This document shows, one piece after another, positions 25,264-34,887 of a stretch of 64,000 bases of DNA; positions within the stretch are counted from its first letter, which is position 1; each line of letters opens with the position of its first letter. A program made the position numbers and the translations under genes. A model generated the notes under the pieces. That model was not told the DNA's origin and did not search any database. It saw nothing but the letters and a program-made list of their open reading frames with translations. This stretch comes from Cytophagales bacterium (GTDB lineage: Bacteria; Bacteroidota; Bacteroidia; Cytophagales; Cyclobacteriaceae). The stretch covers positions 186,001 through 250,000 of the forward strand of contig JAWPMT010000004.1 of the NCBI GenBank assembly GCA_033344775.1, in the 5' to 3' direction.

Positions 25264-27855
25264 ATGCATCGATTGCTACTTGTTATCTGTTTTTTGTTTC
25301 TCAACCTGATCGCTTTTGGCCAGGTAGATCACTGGGAAAGTGTGGTACTGCCCGAAGATTCGTGGCAATACCTGGTTCCTGATGAACAACCTGATGTTTC
25401 CTGGACCTCCCTTTCATTTGATGATTCAAATTGGTCAACCGGAAATTCCGGCATCGGATACGGAGACGGAGATGATGCAACTCTCATCGATGCTACTTTA
25501 TCGCTGTACATGAGGTACGAATTTGAAATCGTGACCGTCGATGAAATTGAATCGCTGCTGCTAGACATGGACTTTGACGATGGATTCGTCGCCTACCTGA
25601 ACGGTACTGAAATCGCCCGTGCATTTGTTTCCGGAGATGTTCCTGCTTTTGATCAAGGTGCCAACGACTTTCATGAGGCCAAGCTCTACACCGGACAAGT
25701 TCCCGATCGTTTTGAAGTCGATCATGAATTGCTGGTCAATGGAACCAATGTACTGGCCGTGGAAGTGCATAATGAAAACATCAACTCCTCAGACTTAACT
25801 GCCCTACCTGTTTTATCAGTGGGTCTTAATACTTCGAGTAGCGCTTACCGGGACGTTCCTTCCTGGTTTAGTGCGCCATTTCTTTCTACTGAATTCACTT
25901 CGTCGAATCTTCCTATTGTGATCATCGAAACGGAAAATGGTCAGAGCATTCCCGATGAACCCAAGATCTGGGCGCAAATGTCCATCATTGATAATGGAGC
26001 TGGTGAACGTAATTTCCTGACCGATATAGACAATTCTGAAAGCCTCGATTTCTCAGGATTGATCGGTATAGAAATACGGGGCAGCTCTTCTCAATTACTC
26101 GACAAAAAACAGTATGCACTCACGACGTTTGAAGACCGGCAGGACAAAGACAATGTCAGTTTATTGGGCTTACCCGAGGAAAATGACTGGATACTCAATG
26201 GCCTGGCTTTTGACCAATCTTTGATGCGTGATTACCTCAGTTACCAGATGGCCTTGAAAACCGGACAATATGCTTCGCGAGGCATCTACTGTGAAATGGT
26301 ATTGAATGGGGACTATCGGGGCATCTATATCCTACAGGAAAAACTAAAGGCCGATGATGATCGCATTGACATCAATAAAATCGGGGCTTTCGATAATTCA
26401 GATGATCTGATCACCGGTGGTTACATTACCAAAGCAGACAAAACCGAAGGGAATGACTTTGCTGCCTGGACCATGCCCTCCAATACGGGCGCAACAGTCG
26501 CATTTATTCATGAAGTGCCTAAGGATGACGAGGTGACCAACGCTCAGGATGGATATATTGAAGGCGTTTTCCTCGACCTGGCCGATGAATCGCGTAACAA
26601 TAATTTGTCACTGGAAGATGGTTATCCATCTATCATTGATATTCCTTCTTTTATTGATTTTATGATCATCAATGAATTGGCTTCTAATGTAGATGGGTAC
26701 CAATTCAGCACGTTTTTTCACAAAGACAGAAACGCCAAACTCAGGGCAGGACCCGTCTGGGATTTCAACCTGACCTACGGCAATGATTTGTTCCAGTTTG
26801 GATTGGACAGGAGTCATGAAGACGTCTGGCAGTTTGACAATGGTGACAATGAAGGTGCAATGTTTTGGAAAGACCTGTTTGAAAGCGAACCCTTTCGCTG
26901 CCATATGGCCAGCAGATGGCATGAATTGACAACCGAAGGCCAGCCCTTACATCCCGAATCTATTTTTCAATTCATGGATGAAGTGATCCTCTTGCTGGAA
27001 GAAGCAAGGCCCAGAGAACAAGCACGATGGAATACGCTGGGCAACTATGAGGCGCATATTGACATCATGAAGGAATGGATCACTGACCGTATCCAGTGGA
27101 TTACAACAAATTTGGGGGCACCCAGGGCTTGCCTCGGTGAAGATGTTCCGTCATTGATTATTTCAAAAATCAACTACAATCCTGGCTCGCAAGGTGGTTT
27201 TGATGAAAAAGACCTGGAGTTTGTGGCTGTCACGAATATTGGCAACGCCACTGTCGACCTGACCGGGGTATATTTTGGAGGAACAGACCTTGTCTATCAA
27301 TTCGATCCCAACACCTTCCTAAATGCTGGTAGTACAGTCTATCTGGCCAATGAAAGTTTGGCTTTTCGTTCGGTTTACGGGTTTACTCCTTATGATGAAT
27401 TCAACCGCAGCCTGGACAATGAAAGTGAAACGCTTTTGCTATTGAATGGATTCGGTAATGTCATCGATGAAGTGACTTACTACAATACCGCTCCGTGGCC
27501 TGAAGCTGCCAATGGTCTTGGAGAATTCATGGAAGTCATTGATCCCAATGCGGACAATAATGATCCGTCCAACTGGCAAATCGGTGAATTCGGTGAAATT
27601 CTCAATCTCGAAAACAACCCAGAACCACGCCTTAGTATCTATCCAAATCCAGCCATAGAGCGTGTCATGATCTCCGCTCCTTCACGGATAAAAGTCATCA
27701 ACCTCAGGGACCTTTCAGGTAAATTGATTGAACGATTTGAGGTTAACAGGGCTGAATTTGAATTACCTCTTAAGCGTTCTTATAAGGGGCTGTATTTGGT
27801 GGAGATCGAAACAGTAACTAAACATTACCTAAGAAAGCTGGCAATAGGTGAGTAG
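25264..27855 (+). CDS. CotH-kinase family protein with LTD and T9SS sorting domains
   Basis: 863 residues from the ATG at 25264, which begins a clear signal peptide (MHRLLLVICFLFLNLIAFGQ); the frame reaches up to 25189 without need. Residues about 20-200 are a galactose-binding-like beta-sandwich. Residues about 200-620 match the CotH kinase fold (IEIRGSSSQLLDKKQYAL, YRGIYILQEKLKADDDRID, PVWDFNLTYGND), an atypical protein or secreted-substrate kinase. A lamin-tail (LTD) domain lies at about 630-755 (SLIISKINYNPGSQGG) and a Por sorting domain (SIYPNPAIERVMISA) at the end. It is probably secreted by the type IX route. Confidence 0.88.
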   Translation: MHRLLLVICFLFLNLIAFGQVDHWESVVLPEDSWQYLVPDEQPDVSWTSLSFDDSNWSTGNSGIGYGDGDDATLIDATLSLYMRYEFEIVTVDEIESLLLDMDFDDGFVAYLNGTEIARAFVSGDVPAFDQGANDFHEAKLYTGQVPDRFEVDHELLVNGTNVLAVEVHNENINSSDLTALPVLSVGLNTSSSAYRDVPSWFSAPFLSTEFTSSNLPIVIIETENGQSIPDEPKIWAQMSIIDNGAGERNFLTDIDNSESLDFSGLIGIEIRGSSSQLLDKKQYALTTFEDRQDKDNVSLLGLPEENDWILNGLAFDQSLMRDYLSYQMALKTGQYASRGIYCEMVLNGDYRGIYILQEKLKADDDRIDINKIGAFDNSDDLITGGYITKADKTEGNDFAAWTMPSNTGATVAFIHEVPKDDEVTNAQDGYIEGVFLDLADESRNNNLSLEDGYPSIIDIPSFIDFMIINELASNVDGYQFSTFFHKDRNAKLRAGPVWDFNLTYGNDLFQFGLDRSHEDVWQFDNGDNEGAMFWKDLFESEPFRCHMASRWHELTTEGQPLHPESIFQFMDEVILLLEEARPREQARWNTLGNYEAHIDIMKEWITDRIQWITTNLGAPRACLGEDVPSLIISKINYNPGSQGGFDEKDLEFVAVTNIGNATVDLTGVYFGGTDLVYQFDPNTFLNAGSTVYLANESLAFRSVYGFTPYDEFNRSLDNESETLLLLNGFGNVIDEVTYYNTAPWPEAANGLGEFMEVIDPNADNNDPSNWQIGEFGEILNLENNPEPRLSIYPNPAIERVMISAPSRIKVINLRDLSGKLIERFEVNRAEFELPLKRSYKGLYLVEIETVTKHYLRKLAIGE

Positions 27856-28042
27856 CAGGCTTTTTGCTATTACGAAAAATCTCCCCGGACACTAGTAATT
27901 GGGATTCAGATTATTAAAAAATAAAGTGAAGAACCCACTGAAAATGATCAGGAAAATGGGAATTACCCAAATGCCACGTTGCTACTTCTTGAGCTCCGCC
28001 GGTTCCAGCGGTCGATCTTCGGCTTTGTAACAGGTATCCATC

Positions 28043-30643
28043 TTAGTTCTCCCTCCCATAATAGACGAATGGTGCCCAGTAATAAGGCAGTTTAAAGGCT
28101 TCTCCGTACTGTCCTTTGATAAATTCTCGTTTAGTTTCCGCAATCGCCTCAAAGTAATCCATCCCATCCCGGTTTACCTTACGATACATTTCAACCATGA
28201 AAATTGCCGTGGAATTGTCTGCAACTGACCATAGGGAAACGGATAAGCCATTGGCACCGGCGATCAAAAAGGATTGTGTAAGTCCGACTACTCCTTCCCC
28301 GCCGTATATTTTCCCCAATCCCGTTTCACAAGCCGAGAGGTTCACAAAATCAGCCCGAATGTCCAATTCATTGATTTCACTCGTCCGTAGAAAGCCATCC
28401 TCACTTCGTTCATCATCGTAGATGCTTAATACCACTGCTGACAGCTCTGGCAAAATTGGGATGGTTAGACCATGCGTCGCAAAATGCAACACCTTGTAGT
28501 CCCCCAGTTCCCCATTGTCATTCATGTATTTCACATAAAATTCATTGGCCTGATATTTCGAATACATTTTTATGTCCGGGACTACTTCCCGCAGGTGCTC
28601 GATTTCATAAAGGGTACCGGGGAGATTGTTCATCGTGTTAATGCCCAACTGCTTGTAAGTATCACGAAGTGACTGATCAGGATCTTGATTGAGTTCCGAC
28701 CGCAGGCTTTCTGTCAATAACAGATCTGACGGAGCCTTTCTGCGTCCAATGGATAAATCGAAATTGAAACTCCCAGGTGAGGTAAATTCCTCTTCGGGCA
28801 AGGTCTGTCCTTCGGGTAGCCCCATGTCCGTTTTGTAAGTGGACTCGTTATACACAGAACCTCCAAATGCCAGCATGTATTTTCTGGAATCGGGGTAGTT
28901 GCGGGCGTTCAATGCCTCTAAAACAGCCATGGATTGCGTGTACCTCACATCCTTTGATATAGCCACATAATTACCATGGTTGTCCATGAGTGTTTCATAG
29001 GGCAAATAATTCAACAGGCCATCTGGAGAAATGATCAGGTTTTGCTTCTGCTTCACAAATTCCGCTACAGGCCGGAGCAATAAGTCATAGAAGAGCCTGG
29101 ACCATTCCCGATCTTCCTGTCGGTTGATCAGGATATCTCGATAGAAATTGATGGCTACTTCAAAAATATCGGAATCAGGAACCGGGCCCGCAGCCTCCTT
29201 CGACAGGAGTTTGTCCACGACGAAATTCAAACTTCCACGTTGCTGAAGATTGGCTGCCTGTGTCCCTTTTTTGGACAGGTCAATGGCATCTCTAAGAAAA
29301 GCGCGATCATCCAGGATCATGCCTTTCACCTGGTCCCGTGTGATGACTATCAAAATTTTCTCACGCCAATCGGCATTCGCATAAACAAGCACCACATCAT
29401 CAGTACCCAACAGTTCCTGGGTGTCTTGAAGCGACAATAGCGCAGGTTCCGTGCCTTTACCTACAATTTGCTCCGCAAGGTACTTGGACCTGCTGGCTTC
29501 GATCGCGTCGAAAGCTTCGGCCACCTGATTGGTCTTCATATAACAAGCTGCCAAATACTTGTACGTTTGGATCTGACTGGAAAGGTATTCTCGTCGGATA
29601 GGTCCGAAGGCGGATTTCCGAAGGGCTTCTTTCAGTTCCACGGACTCCTTAAAGTGGACGATGGCTTTGGGGTAATCACCTTCCACGAAGTAAACAGATC
29701 CTAGATTGGACAGGATGCGGGCAATGTTATCTTTATCTTTTCGGTACCGCGCATTGGACAAGGCTTCTTCATAGGAAGAAATCGCCTGGCCCATTCGGCC
29801 CTCGTGCTGATACAACAAGCCCAATCCATTCAATCGATCGGCCAGTTTGCCTTCATTTCCTGAACGACGATCATAGTCCAATGCACGCCTAATCTCAAAC
29901 TCAGCCTTACTGAAATCTCCCTTCTTCCTATGAATCTCAGCCATTAGCATGACGCCACTGGATGGGTTCCTGTTGTTCTGCAGCATCCTGGCGGTAGCAT
30001 TTTGCAAGGTGACCATGGCCAGGTCCAATTGATTCCACCGCAAGTAAACCTCTCCTACTCCAACCTCCCTCGAGGCTGCCTTCCCCAGATCTCCATCTTG
30101 CAAGTGGATCTCTCTGGATTTCTCATAGTTTTCAAGTGCCCTGGAATAATCGCCCCATTTCATGTAAGCGTCGCCAGCATTTGAATAGTCAATTCCTACC
30201 GACCGGCGTTCATTCAGTTCAATATCCAGATTGAGAGATTCTTTATGTGCATCAATGGCCTCCTGAAACTTGCCAACCCGTTGGTATTGCATCCCCAGGT
30301 TATTGAGGATTAAGCTCATATCAGACTTTTCATTGAGCTTCCGTGCCAGGGTCAAACCATGCTGATAAAACGATATGGTTTTCTCAAATCGTTCGATTTC
30401 CTCCGAACAAAAACCTGCGTATACATAGGCATACATGAGCTTTTTTTCGCGTGATTCGTGGACACTTCTGGAAGTTTCTACATCAATATATCGCTCAAAG
30501 TGTAAGAAAGCGTCGTGGTACTCCTTGTTCTTGTAGGCATCCCTGCCTTTCTTAAAGTTCGTATCATTCGTACTGTAAACCTGTCCAAAGGTGAAGCTCA
30601 CAAATAGACAGGTCAGATACCACAAAATGAACCTTCTCATCAT
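28043..30643 (-). CDS. Exported TPR-CHAT protein (caspase-like peptidase domain)
   Basis: 866 residues. A signal peptide (MMRRFILWYLTCLFVSFTFGQ) is followed by about ten TPR motifs (about 30-385, such as AGDAYMKWGDYSRALENYEK and LGSVYFVEGDYPKAIVHFK). A linker and a CHAT domain (about 520-866) follow. The caspase-type catalytic pair is visible: His 724 in HFATHG and Cys 772 in LSACETG, followed by GANGLSVSLW. CHAT peptidases are found in bacterial protease switches, but most are cytoplasmic, and this one carries a signal sequence. The start codon directly follows the stop of the upstream TPR gene (TAGATG), so both are translationally coupled. Substrate unknown. Confidence 0.88.
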   Translation of the reverse strand: MMRRFILWYLTCLFVSFTFGQVYSTNDTNFKKGRDAYKNKEYHDAFLHFERYIDVETSRSVHESREKKLMYAYVYAGFCSEEIERFEKTISFYQHGLTLARKLNEKSDMSLILNNLGMQYQRVGKFQEAIDAHKESLNLDIELNERRSVGIDYSNAGDAYMKWGDYSRALENYEKSREIHLQDGDLGKAASREVGVGEVYLRWNQLDLAMVTLQNATARMLQNNRNPSSGVMLMAEIHRKKGDFSKAEFEIRRALDYDRRSGNEGKLADRLNGLGLLYQHEGRMGQAISSYEEALSNARYRKDKDNIARILSNLGSVYFVEGDYPKAIVHFKESVELKEALRKSAFGPIRREYLSSQIQTYKYLAACYMKTNQVAEAFDAIEASRSKYLAEQIVGKGTEPALLSLQDTQELLGTDDVVLVYANADWREKILIVITRDQVKGMILDDRAFLRDAIDLSKKGTQAANLQQRGSLNFVVDKLLSKEAAGPVPDSDIFEVAINFYRDILINRQEDREWSRLFYDLLLRPVAEFVKQKQNLIISPDGLLNYLPYETLMDNHGNYVAISKDVRYTQSMAVLEALNARNYPDSRKYMLAFGGSVYNESTYKTDMGLPEGQTLPEEEFTSPGSFNFDLSIGRRKAPSDLLLTESLRSELNQDPDQSLRDTYKQLGINTMNNLPGTLYEIEHLREVVPDIKMYSKYQANEFYVKYMNDNGELGDYKVLHFATHGLTIPILPELSAVVLSIYDDERSEDGFLRTSEINELDIRADFVNLSACETGLGKIYGGEGVVGLTQSFLIAGANGLSVSLWSVADNSTAIFMVEMYRKVNRDGMDYFEAIAETKREFIKGQYGEAFKLPYYWAPFVYYGREN

Positions 30644-31852
30644 CTATCGATTGAAGTAGTCCCTCAGGTATTGCGCGGCAGTTTGGTTCCCGAGGCGCTT
30701 GGCGCGCTCAAAATCACGAACGGTACGATCGGTGTTACCATTTTGCCAATGAGCATACCCACTGGCATAAAATACTTCTCCAGCCAACCAGCTGAGGTAA
30801 TCACTGGATCGCGTTCGTTGCAACTCTGCTTCAAATTTGGATGCCCAGTTGATGCAGGCAGAATAATTTTGGCTGGACAATGCAGCAATAGCCGCCCACC
30901 CTGTATTGTAGTAGTAAGGATCGTAATTGTAAGAATTGGAATAGTAGGTCAGTGCACTTGAGTAACTACCTATCTCCTGATAATAGTCACCCAATTTTTC
31001 ATGAATATACGAAAGGGGTGCCGCACCTAACATGCCGCAATCATCATTCACGATCGACATCATGTCCTGGTTGGCTTCGGATTTATCCTGATATTGATTG
31101 GATTCCAGGATACATCGGGCACGGTAGTAGGAACTGATGCAGGATGGTCCGTAAGAAAGTGTTTTTGTAAAGTCATCCTTGGCTTTGGCATACAATTTCT
31201 GGTCAAAGTAGAGGCGCCCTCGTTTTTCAAGCATGGCAGCGAACTCCACCGTTGGCGCAAAAGGTGCCTCTAAGGCTTTCGTATATGTGTACTCCAGGCT
31301 ATCAGACTCCTCCATCATTTGATGCATGACTGCCTTGAACTTATACGCATTGAAGGTGGGAAGAATGTTAATAGACTCCTCAATGATGGATTTTGCTTTT
31401 TGATAATCCTTGTCTCGAGCAGATACGACGTTGGCATCACCTAATTTTGCATAGGCCTCTGATTTCAACAAGTTATTTGTATCAAACACAGGAAAGCCAT
31501 TTTCCTTGAGTTCGTTCAAGGCAGCTGTTGCTTCGTCGTAATGATCCAACTGACATAAGGCCACACTTTTAATAAAATAGACATCTGGCATGAGTAAGCG
31601 ATCGTAATCTCCACCAGCAGCAGCGTAGAGAGCAATGGCTTTATCCATTGCTTTGAGCATGTCTTCGTCCGACATGCCATAGATGGAACTCAAGGTAGAC
31701 TCGATGGTAATTTCCTGCTCCATCATCTCTTCTACCGTCAGCTCCAGCCAGGCGTTTTCATCCTGAGCACGCGACACAGGCAATAAACACAGGATGAATA
31801 AAAAGAGGCAAAGAATTCTTGCAGGAATTAGCGGATGTAATTGGCGTAACAT
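30644..31852 (-). CDS. Exported TPR protein, partner of the CHAT protein
   Basis: 402 residues with a signal peptide (ARILCLFLFILCLLPVSRAQD). TPR-like repeats (about 70-390), including ALDQCQLDHYDEATAALNEL-type helices, AKDDFTKTLSYGPS, and YSSALTYYSNSYN. The first mature residues (WLELTVEEMMEQEITIEST) resemble the short LTLEELMNxEVT motif found before TonB-type domains. It ends at TAG, and the next gene begins at the next base, so the two form a tight operon. It may present substrates to the CHAT protein or link it to the envelope; this is inference. Confidence 0.78.
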   Translation of the reverse strand: MLRQLHPLIPARILCLFLFILCLLPVSRAQDENAWLELTVEEMMEQEITIESTLSSIYGMSDEDMLKAMDKAIALYAAAGGDYDRLLMPDVYFIKSVALCQLDHYDEATAALNELKENGFPVFDTNNLLKSEAYAKLGDANVVSARDKDYQKAKSIIEESINILPTFNAYKFKAVMHQMMEESDSLEYTYTKALEAPFAPTVEFAAMLEKRGRLYFDQKLYAKAKDDFTKTLSYGPSCISSYYRARCILESNQYQDKSEANQDMMSIVNDDCGMLGAAPLSYIHEKLGDYYQEIGSYSSALTYYSNSYNYDPYYYNTGWAAIAALSSQNYSACINWASKFEAELQRTRSSDYLSWLAGEVFYASGYAHWQNGNTDRTVRDFERAKRLGNQTAAQYLRDYFNR

Positions 31853-32393
31853 GGCAATGTGGTATGTGAATGAATGATTTTCGTTTCTTCCAAGAAGTCC
31901 TTCCAGACGCTAGAAGAGGTTAGGTATCACTCAGAGCACGCACGAAAAAATCGAAGAAACCTCAACAGTAAGCTTCCTAACTTACCAATCAATTTCGATC
32001 ATTTGCCAAGGGAGATAAAACACACAAATACTAGATGCAGTAGTTTTCTAACCCTTCTTAAAAGCAAGCCCTAAACAGAACCTAACTCATTCAAATGTAA
32101 GGACTTAGAATCCTCAATTACCAAGGATAAAGGTCAATATTTCGCTCATTCGATCATATTACGAATTTCTACATAAGGGTATTCCACTACGTATATTATG
32201 CAAATAACAATTATGACTCTTGTAACCTGAACGTAAGACCCTATAATGATCGAAGAAGAAGCGCCGGAAAATTGCAATCGATGGGAGCAATACTCTCAAA
32301 ACCATTAGGTTACTGCGAACTTCAATATGTCAAACTTTAAGATATTCTGAAGTACTTGAAAAAGAAGGAAAATTGGTTTTGCACATCTAAAAC
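31853..32393. other. Gap of 540 bases without a recognisable gene
   Basis: A+T rich. It should hold the promoter of the TPR-CHAT operon (right end reading left) and the 3' end region of the nitronate monooxygenase operon. I see no terminator stem with T-run, no repeat shared with other parts, and no frame above 66 codons that looks coding. Confidence 0.5.
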
Positions 32394-33470
32394 TCACCCC
32401 ATCTCCGCATTGATCTCATTCACCAGCGAAACAAACAAGTCCTCCGCATGGGTATGCTTCAGGATCGCGGAAGGCACGCCAGCCCAAAGAGGCATATAGG
32501 ACGTAGCTTGCTCCTTATCGGGCACATTCCATAATCCATTCATGAGCTTACTTTGCAAAGGATAGGGTGCATAAATTGGTTCGGAGGATTCATTAAAGTC
32601 CTGTATAAACTCTGAAGTAATGGACCGGGCCAGCCGACCAGTAAACACCCTCGTAAGGTCCGTCTGATAGGAATGCTCTGATCGTAAGTTCGTCTTGTGC
32701 AAGTCTGAAGCCCCGGACTCATCCGTAGCAAGAAATGCTGTGCCGACTTGGACACCTGATGCTCCCAATTGTAAATACTCCGCGGCCTTAATACCGTTTG
32801 AAATACCACCAGCCGCAATCACGGGCTTTTTGACTACTTCCAAAACTTGCTTCACCAGCGATTTCGTATCCGTCAGGGAATCTTCCGGTGACTTCAGAAA
32901 GGAAGGTCGGTGACCGCCGGCATTTTGTCCGGTTGCAATGATCAAGTCGATAGGACTATCCTCTAACAACCGGGCCTCATCGGCCGTAGTGGCTGAGGCG
33001 ATGGTAACAATCCCGCGATGTTTTAGCTCACGAAAAATCTCATCTGAAGGAATGCCAAAAATGAAACTTACTACTGGCGGCTTTGCTTGAAGCACCGCTT
33101 CCAATTGTGCTTCAAAGCTACGTCGAGGCAAATCAGGCTTTTCAGGAAGAGGCAAACCCAATTTTGCGAAGTAGGGTTCAAATCGATGTTTCCACGCTTC
33201 AAAAGCCAGTTCATCAAATTCCTTAACGGGATCATCGGCAAGGGGCACCCACAAGTTAAGTGCATAGGTCGCGACAGTGCATTTGCGGATGGCTGCATTA
33301 ATCTCCAGAATTTCTTGTGGTGATCGGGCATTGAGTCCGAAAGATCCCATCCCTCCTGCATTGGAAACCGCAGCCACGAGTTCGACGGAAGAAAATCTTC
33401 CGCCAAACGCGCCCTGTATGATCGGATATTTGATCCTTAAGGCTTCACTTACTGTTGTGTTATTCCACAT
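32394..33470 (-). CDS. Nitronate monooxygenase family flavoenzyme
   Basis: 358 residues from the ATG at 33470, which overlaps the previous stop by 11 bases; ATG at 33476 is an alternative. The TIM-barrel FMN enzyme family 2-nitropropane dioxygenase/NMO is shown by PIIQGAFGGRFSSVELVAAVSNAGGMGSFG at the N-terminus, GIVTIASATTADEARL, the catalytic-His loop GQNAGGHRPSF, AAGGISNG and the FMN phosphate site LGASGVQVGTAF. It oxidises alkyl nitronates such as propionate-3-nitronate or related compounds; the physiological substrate is not certain. It is the last gene of a four-gene operon (tautomerase, SDR, NTF2-like, this). Confidence 0.88.
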   Translation of the reverse strand: MWNNTTVSEALRIKYPIIQGAFGGRFSSVELVAAVSNAGGMGSFGLNARSPQEILEINAAIRKCTVATYALNLWVPLADDPVKEFDELAFEAWKHRFEPYFAKLGLPLPEKPDLPRRSFEAQLEAVLQAKPPVVSFIFGIPSDEIFRELKHRGIVTIASATTADEARLLEDSPIDLIIATGQNAGGHRPSFLKSPEDSLTDTKSLVKQVLEVVKKPVIAAGGISNGIKAAEYLQLGASGVQVGTAFLATDESGASDLHKTNLRSEHSYQTDLTRVFTGRLARSITSEFIQDFNESSEPIYAPYPLQSKLMNGLWNVPDKEQATSYMPLWAGVPSAILKHTHAEDLFVSLVNEINAEMG

Positions 33471-33831
33471 GAGCAAAAGCTTTATTCACGATTTTCCAAT
33501 CTCCATTTACGATACACAAAGACAAGAAGTCATAGTAATTGAATCCTAGCATCCTTAAATGCGCTTTGACCAGCGCTATATTACCCACAACTTCTATCCC
33601 CACGATCTCCATTCCAAATTTCTCGCTAAGCTCGGAAGGGCTCTTTCTGCCTTTGACTCCTGCGAGGTATTCGTCCAGGGTTTTGGCGTATGCTTCTCCT
33701 TTGATGTCGCCATAGAGCCTCGCTTCTGGAGCAAAACTTTGCTGAAGTTTATCAATATTTCCTTCATATACCCCATCAAAATAAGCACGGATCACTTTTT
33801 GGATCGCTTTTACATGTTCTTCGTACATCAT
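33460..33831 (-). CDS. NTF2-like protein (lumazine-binding-like / SnoaL-type fold)
   Basis: 123 residues from the ATG at 33831 (MMYEEHVK); the frame also allows a start at 33852 that would overlap the SDR gene. The pattern is the small cone-shaped NTF2 fold: an N-terminal helix (EEHVKAIQKVIRAYFDGVYEGN), FAPEARLYGDIKG, and beta strands VEVVGNIALVKAHLR ... YYDFLSLCIVNGDWKIVNKAFA, as in the putative lumazine-binding (Lumazine_bd_2) group. Such proteins bind small hydrophobic molecules or act as isomerases, so a role on the same substrate as its operon neighbours is likely. Confidence 0.78.
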   Translation of the reverse strand: MMYEEHVKAIQKVIRAYFDGVYEGNIDKLQQSFAPEARLYGDIKGEAYAKTLDEYLAGVKGRKSPSELSEKFGMEIVGIEVVGNIALVKAHLRMLGFNYYDFLSLCIVNGDWKIVNKAFAHVE

Positions 33832-33841
33832 GATTCCGGTT

Positions 33842-34585
33842 TTAGATAGCATGTCCCACGGTATGACCTCCGGCTACATTGAATGTTTCTCCGGTTACGA
33901 ACTCAGCAGTAGCCAGGTAATGGGCCGCCGCAGCGACTTCCTCTGGTTCCCCAATTCTATCCAGTAAATGCAAGCCTGCTAAACTATCGGCATCATCGAC
34001 ACCTATTTTTCCTTGTAGCGGACTTCTGATGATACCGGGTGCAATCGTATTCACACGAATGTTGTCCTTACCAAACTCAGCTGCCAGTTGTCGAGTGAAG
34101 GCATGGATCGCTCCTTTACTGGCGATGGGTGCCGTAGCCGGAAAGCCAGCAATGGCATGATCAACGAGTACGGTCCCAATATTGATGATGCTGCCACCTG
34201 ACTGCATTAACATTTGTTTCACTGCTGCCTGAGACGCGTAATAGGTTCCTTTCAAATTTACCGTTAGGAAGGCATCAAGCTCACTTTCATCTACCTCCAA
34301 AAAGGGTTTAGGTGTAAAAACGCCCGCGTTATTGATCAATACATCGACGCTTCCGAATTTATCAACGGCTGTCTTCACCAGCTGGTCTGCAACTGCTCGT
34401 CGGGAAATATCCCCTGCCACGAGTACCGCGTTGTTGGGTGATCCAAAAGCTGCATGGGCTTTTTCCAGGTTTTCCTGACTGGATGAATTCATCACAACAT
34501 GATAACCTTCCTTTAGAAACAGTTGGGTGATTGATTTTCCTATCCCTGTGGACGCACCGGTAATGATGGCTGTTTGTTGGTCCAT
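33842..34585 (-). CDS. SDR-family oxidoreductase lacking the catalytic tyrosine
   Basis: 247 residues. The NAD(P)-binding glycine motif TGASTGIG (8-15), the NNAG motif (LINNAGVFTPKPF) and a long helix ending ASQAAVKQM are typical of classical SDRs. The active site is unusual: where the family has YxxxK, the sequence reads P153-I-A-S-K157, with Pro in place of Tyr, and the usual Ser region reads INIGTVLVD. The C-terminal end has the normal APGIIRSPLQGK and EPEEVAAAAHYLA motifs. It may act on a substrate without the normal proton relay, or may only bind. It lies 5 bases after the tautomerase gene and before the NTF2-like gene. Confidence 0.88.
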   Translation of the reverse strand: MDQQTAIITGASTGIGKSITQLFLKEGYHVVMNSSSQENLEKAHAAFGSPNNAVLVAGDISRRAVADQLVKTAVDKFGSVDVLINNAGVFTPKPFLEVDESELDAFLTVNLKGTYYASQAAVKQMLMQSGGSIINIGTVLVDHAIAGFPATAPIASKGAIHAFTRQLAAEFGKDNIRVNTIAPGIIRSPLQGKIGVDDADSLAGLHLLDRIGEPEEVAAAAHYLATAEFVTGETFNVAGGHTVGHAI

Positions 34586-34590
34586 GATGG

Positions 34591-34791
34591 TTACTTTAAA
34601 TTTTTGAGTGTTGAATACATTTTTCCTTTGACACCCCAGTTGTCGACATTTACCTCGTCGATCACTACATGGGTAGTTTCAGGCACCTTGCCTAAAACGT
34701 CTACCACCAACTGGGTGGCTCCTGCGATGAGTTGCTGCTTCTGCGCACGCGTTACTTGCTCATCGGTTACTTTGATATTGATGTATGGCAT
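34591..34791 (-). CDS. 4-oxalocrotonate tautomerase family protein
   Basis: 66 residues, the usual size of a 4-OT subunit. After removal of Met, Pro 1 of MPYINIKVTDEQ would be the catalytic base. KQQLIAGATQLVVDVLGK and the ETTHVVIDEVNVDNWGVKGK segments fit the beta-alpha-beta fold and the C-terminal hairpin. It is the first gene of the operon with SDR, NTF2-like protein and NMO, and a three-half-site operator lies 65-93 bases upstream. It suggests an operon that handles keto or nitro compounds. Confidence 0.85.
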   Translation of the reverse strand: MPYINIKVTDEQVTRAQKQQLIAGATQLVVDVLGKVPETTHVVIDEVNVDNWGVKGKMYSTLKNLK

Positions 34792-34855
34792 TTGTTTTTA
34801 TTAATTATTGATGAATACAAAATTCCCGGTTAGTTGGCTGATCTTATAGGGCCTA

Positions 34856-34884
34856 AATCACCACTTTGAAGTGATCTGGATCAC
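34856..34884 (-). promoter_or_regulatory. Three-half-site Crp/Fnr-type operator upstream of tautomerase operon
   Basis: Reads AATCAC-N9-GTGATC-N2-GATCAC. The last two half-sites form GTGA-N6-TCAC, the same core as CRP boxes (TGTGA-N6-TCACA). An element of the same layout is at 36244-36272, also preceded by an ATAGGG-like word. Both lie about 65-105 bases before an operon start. Confidence 0.7.
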
Positions 34885-34887
34885 ACC

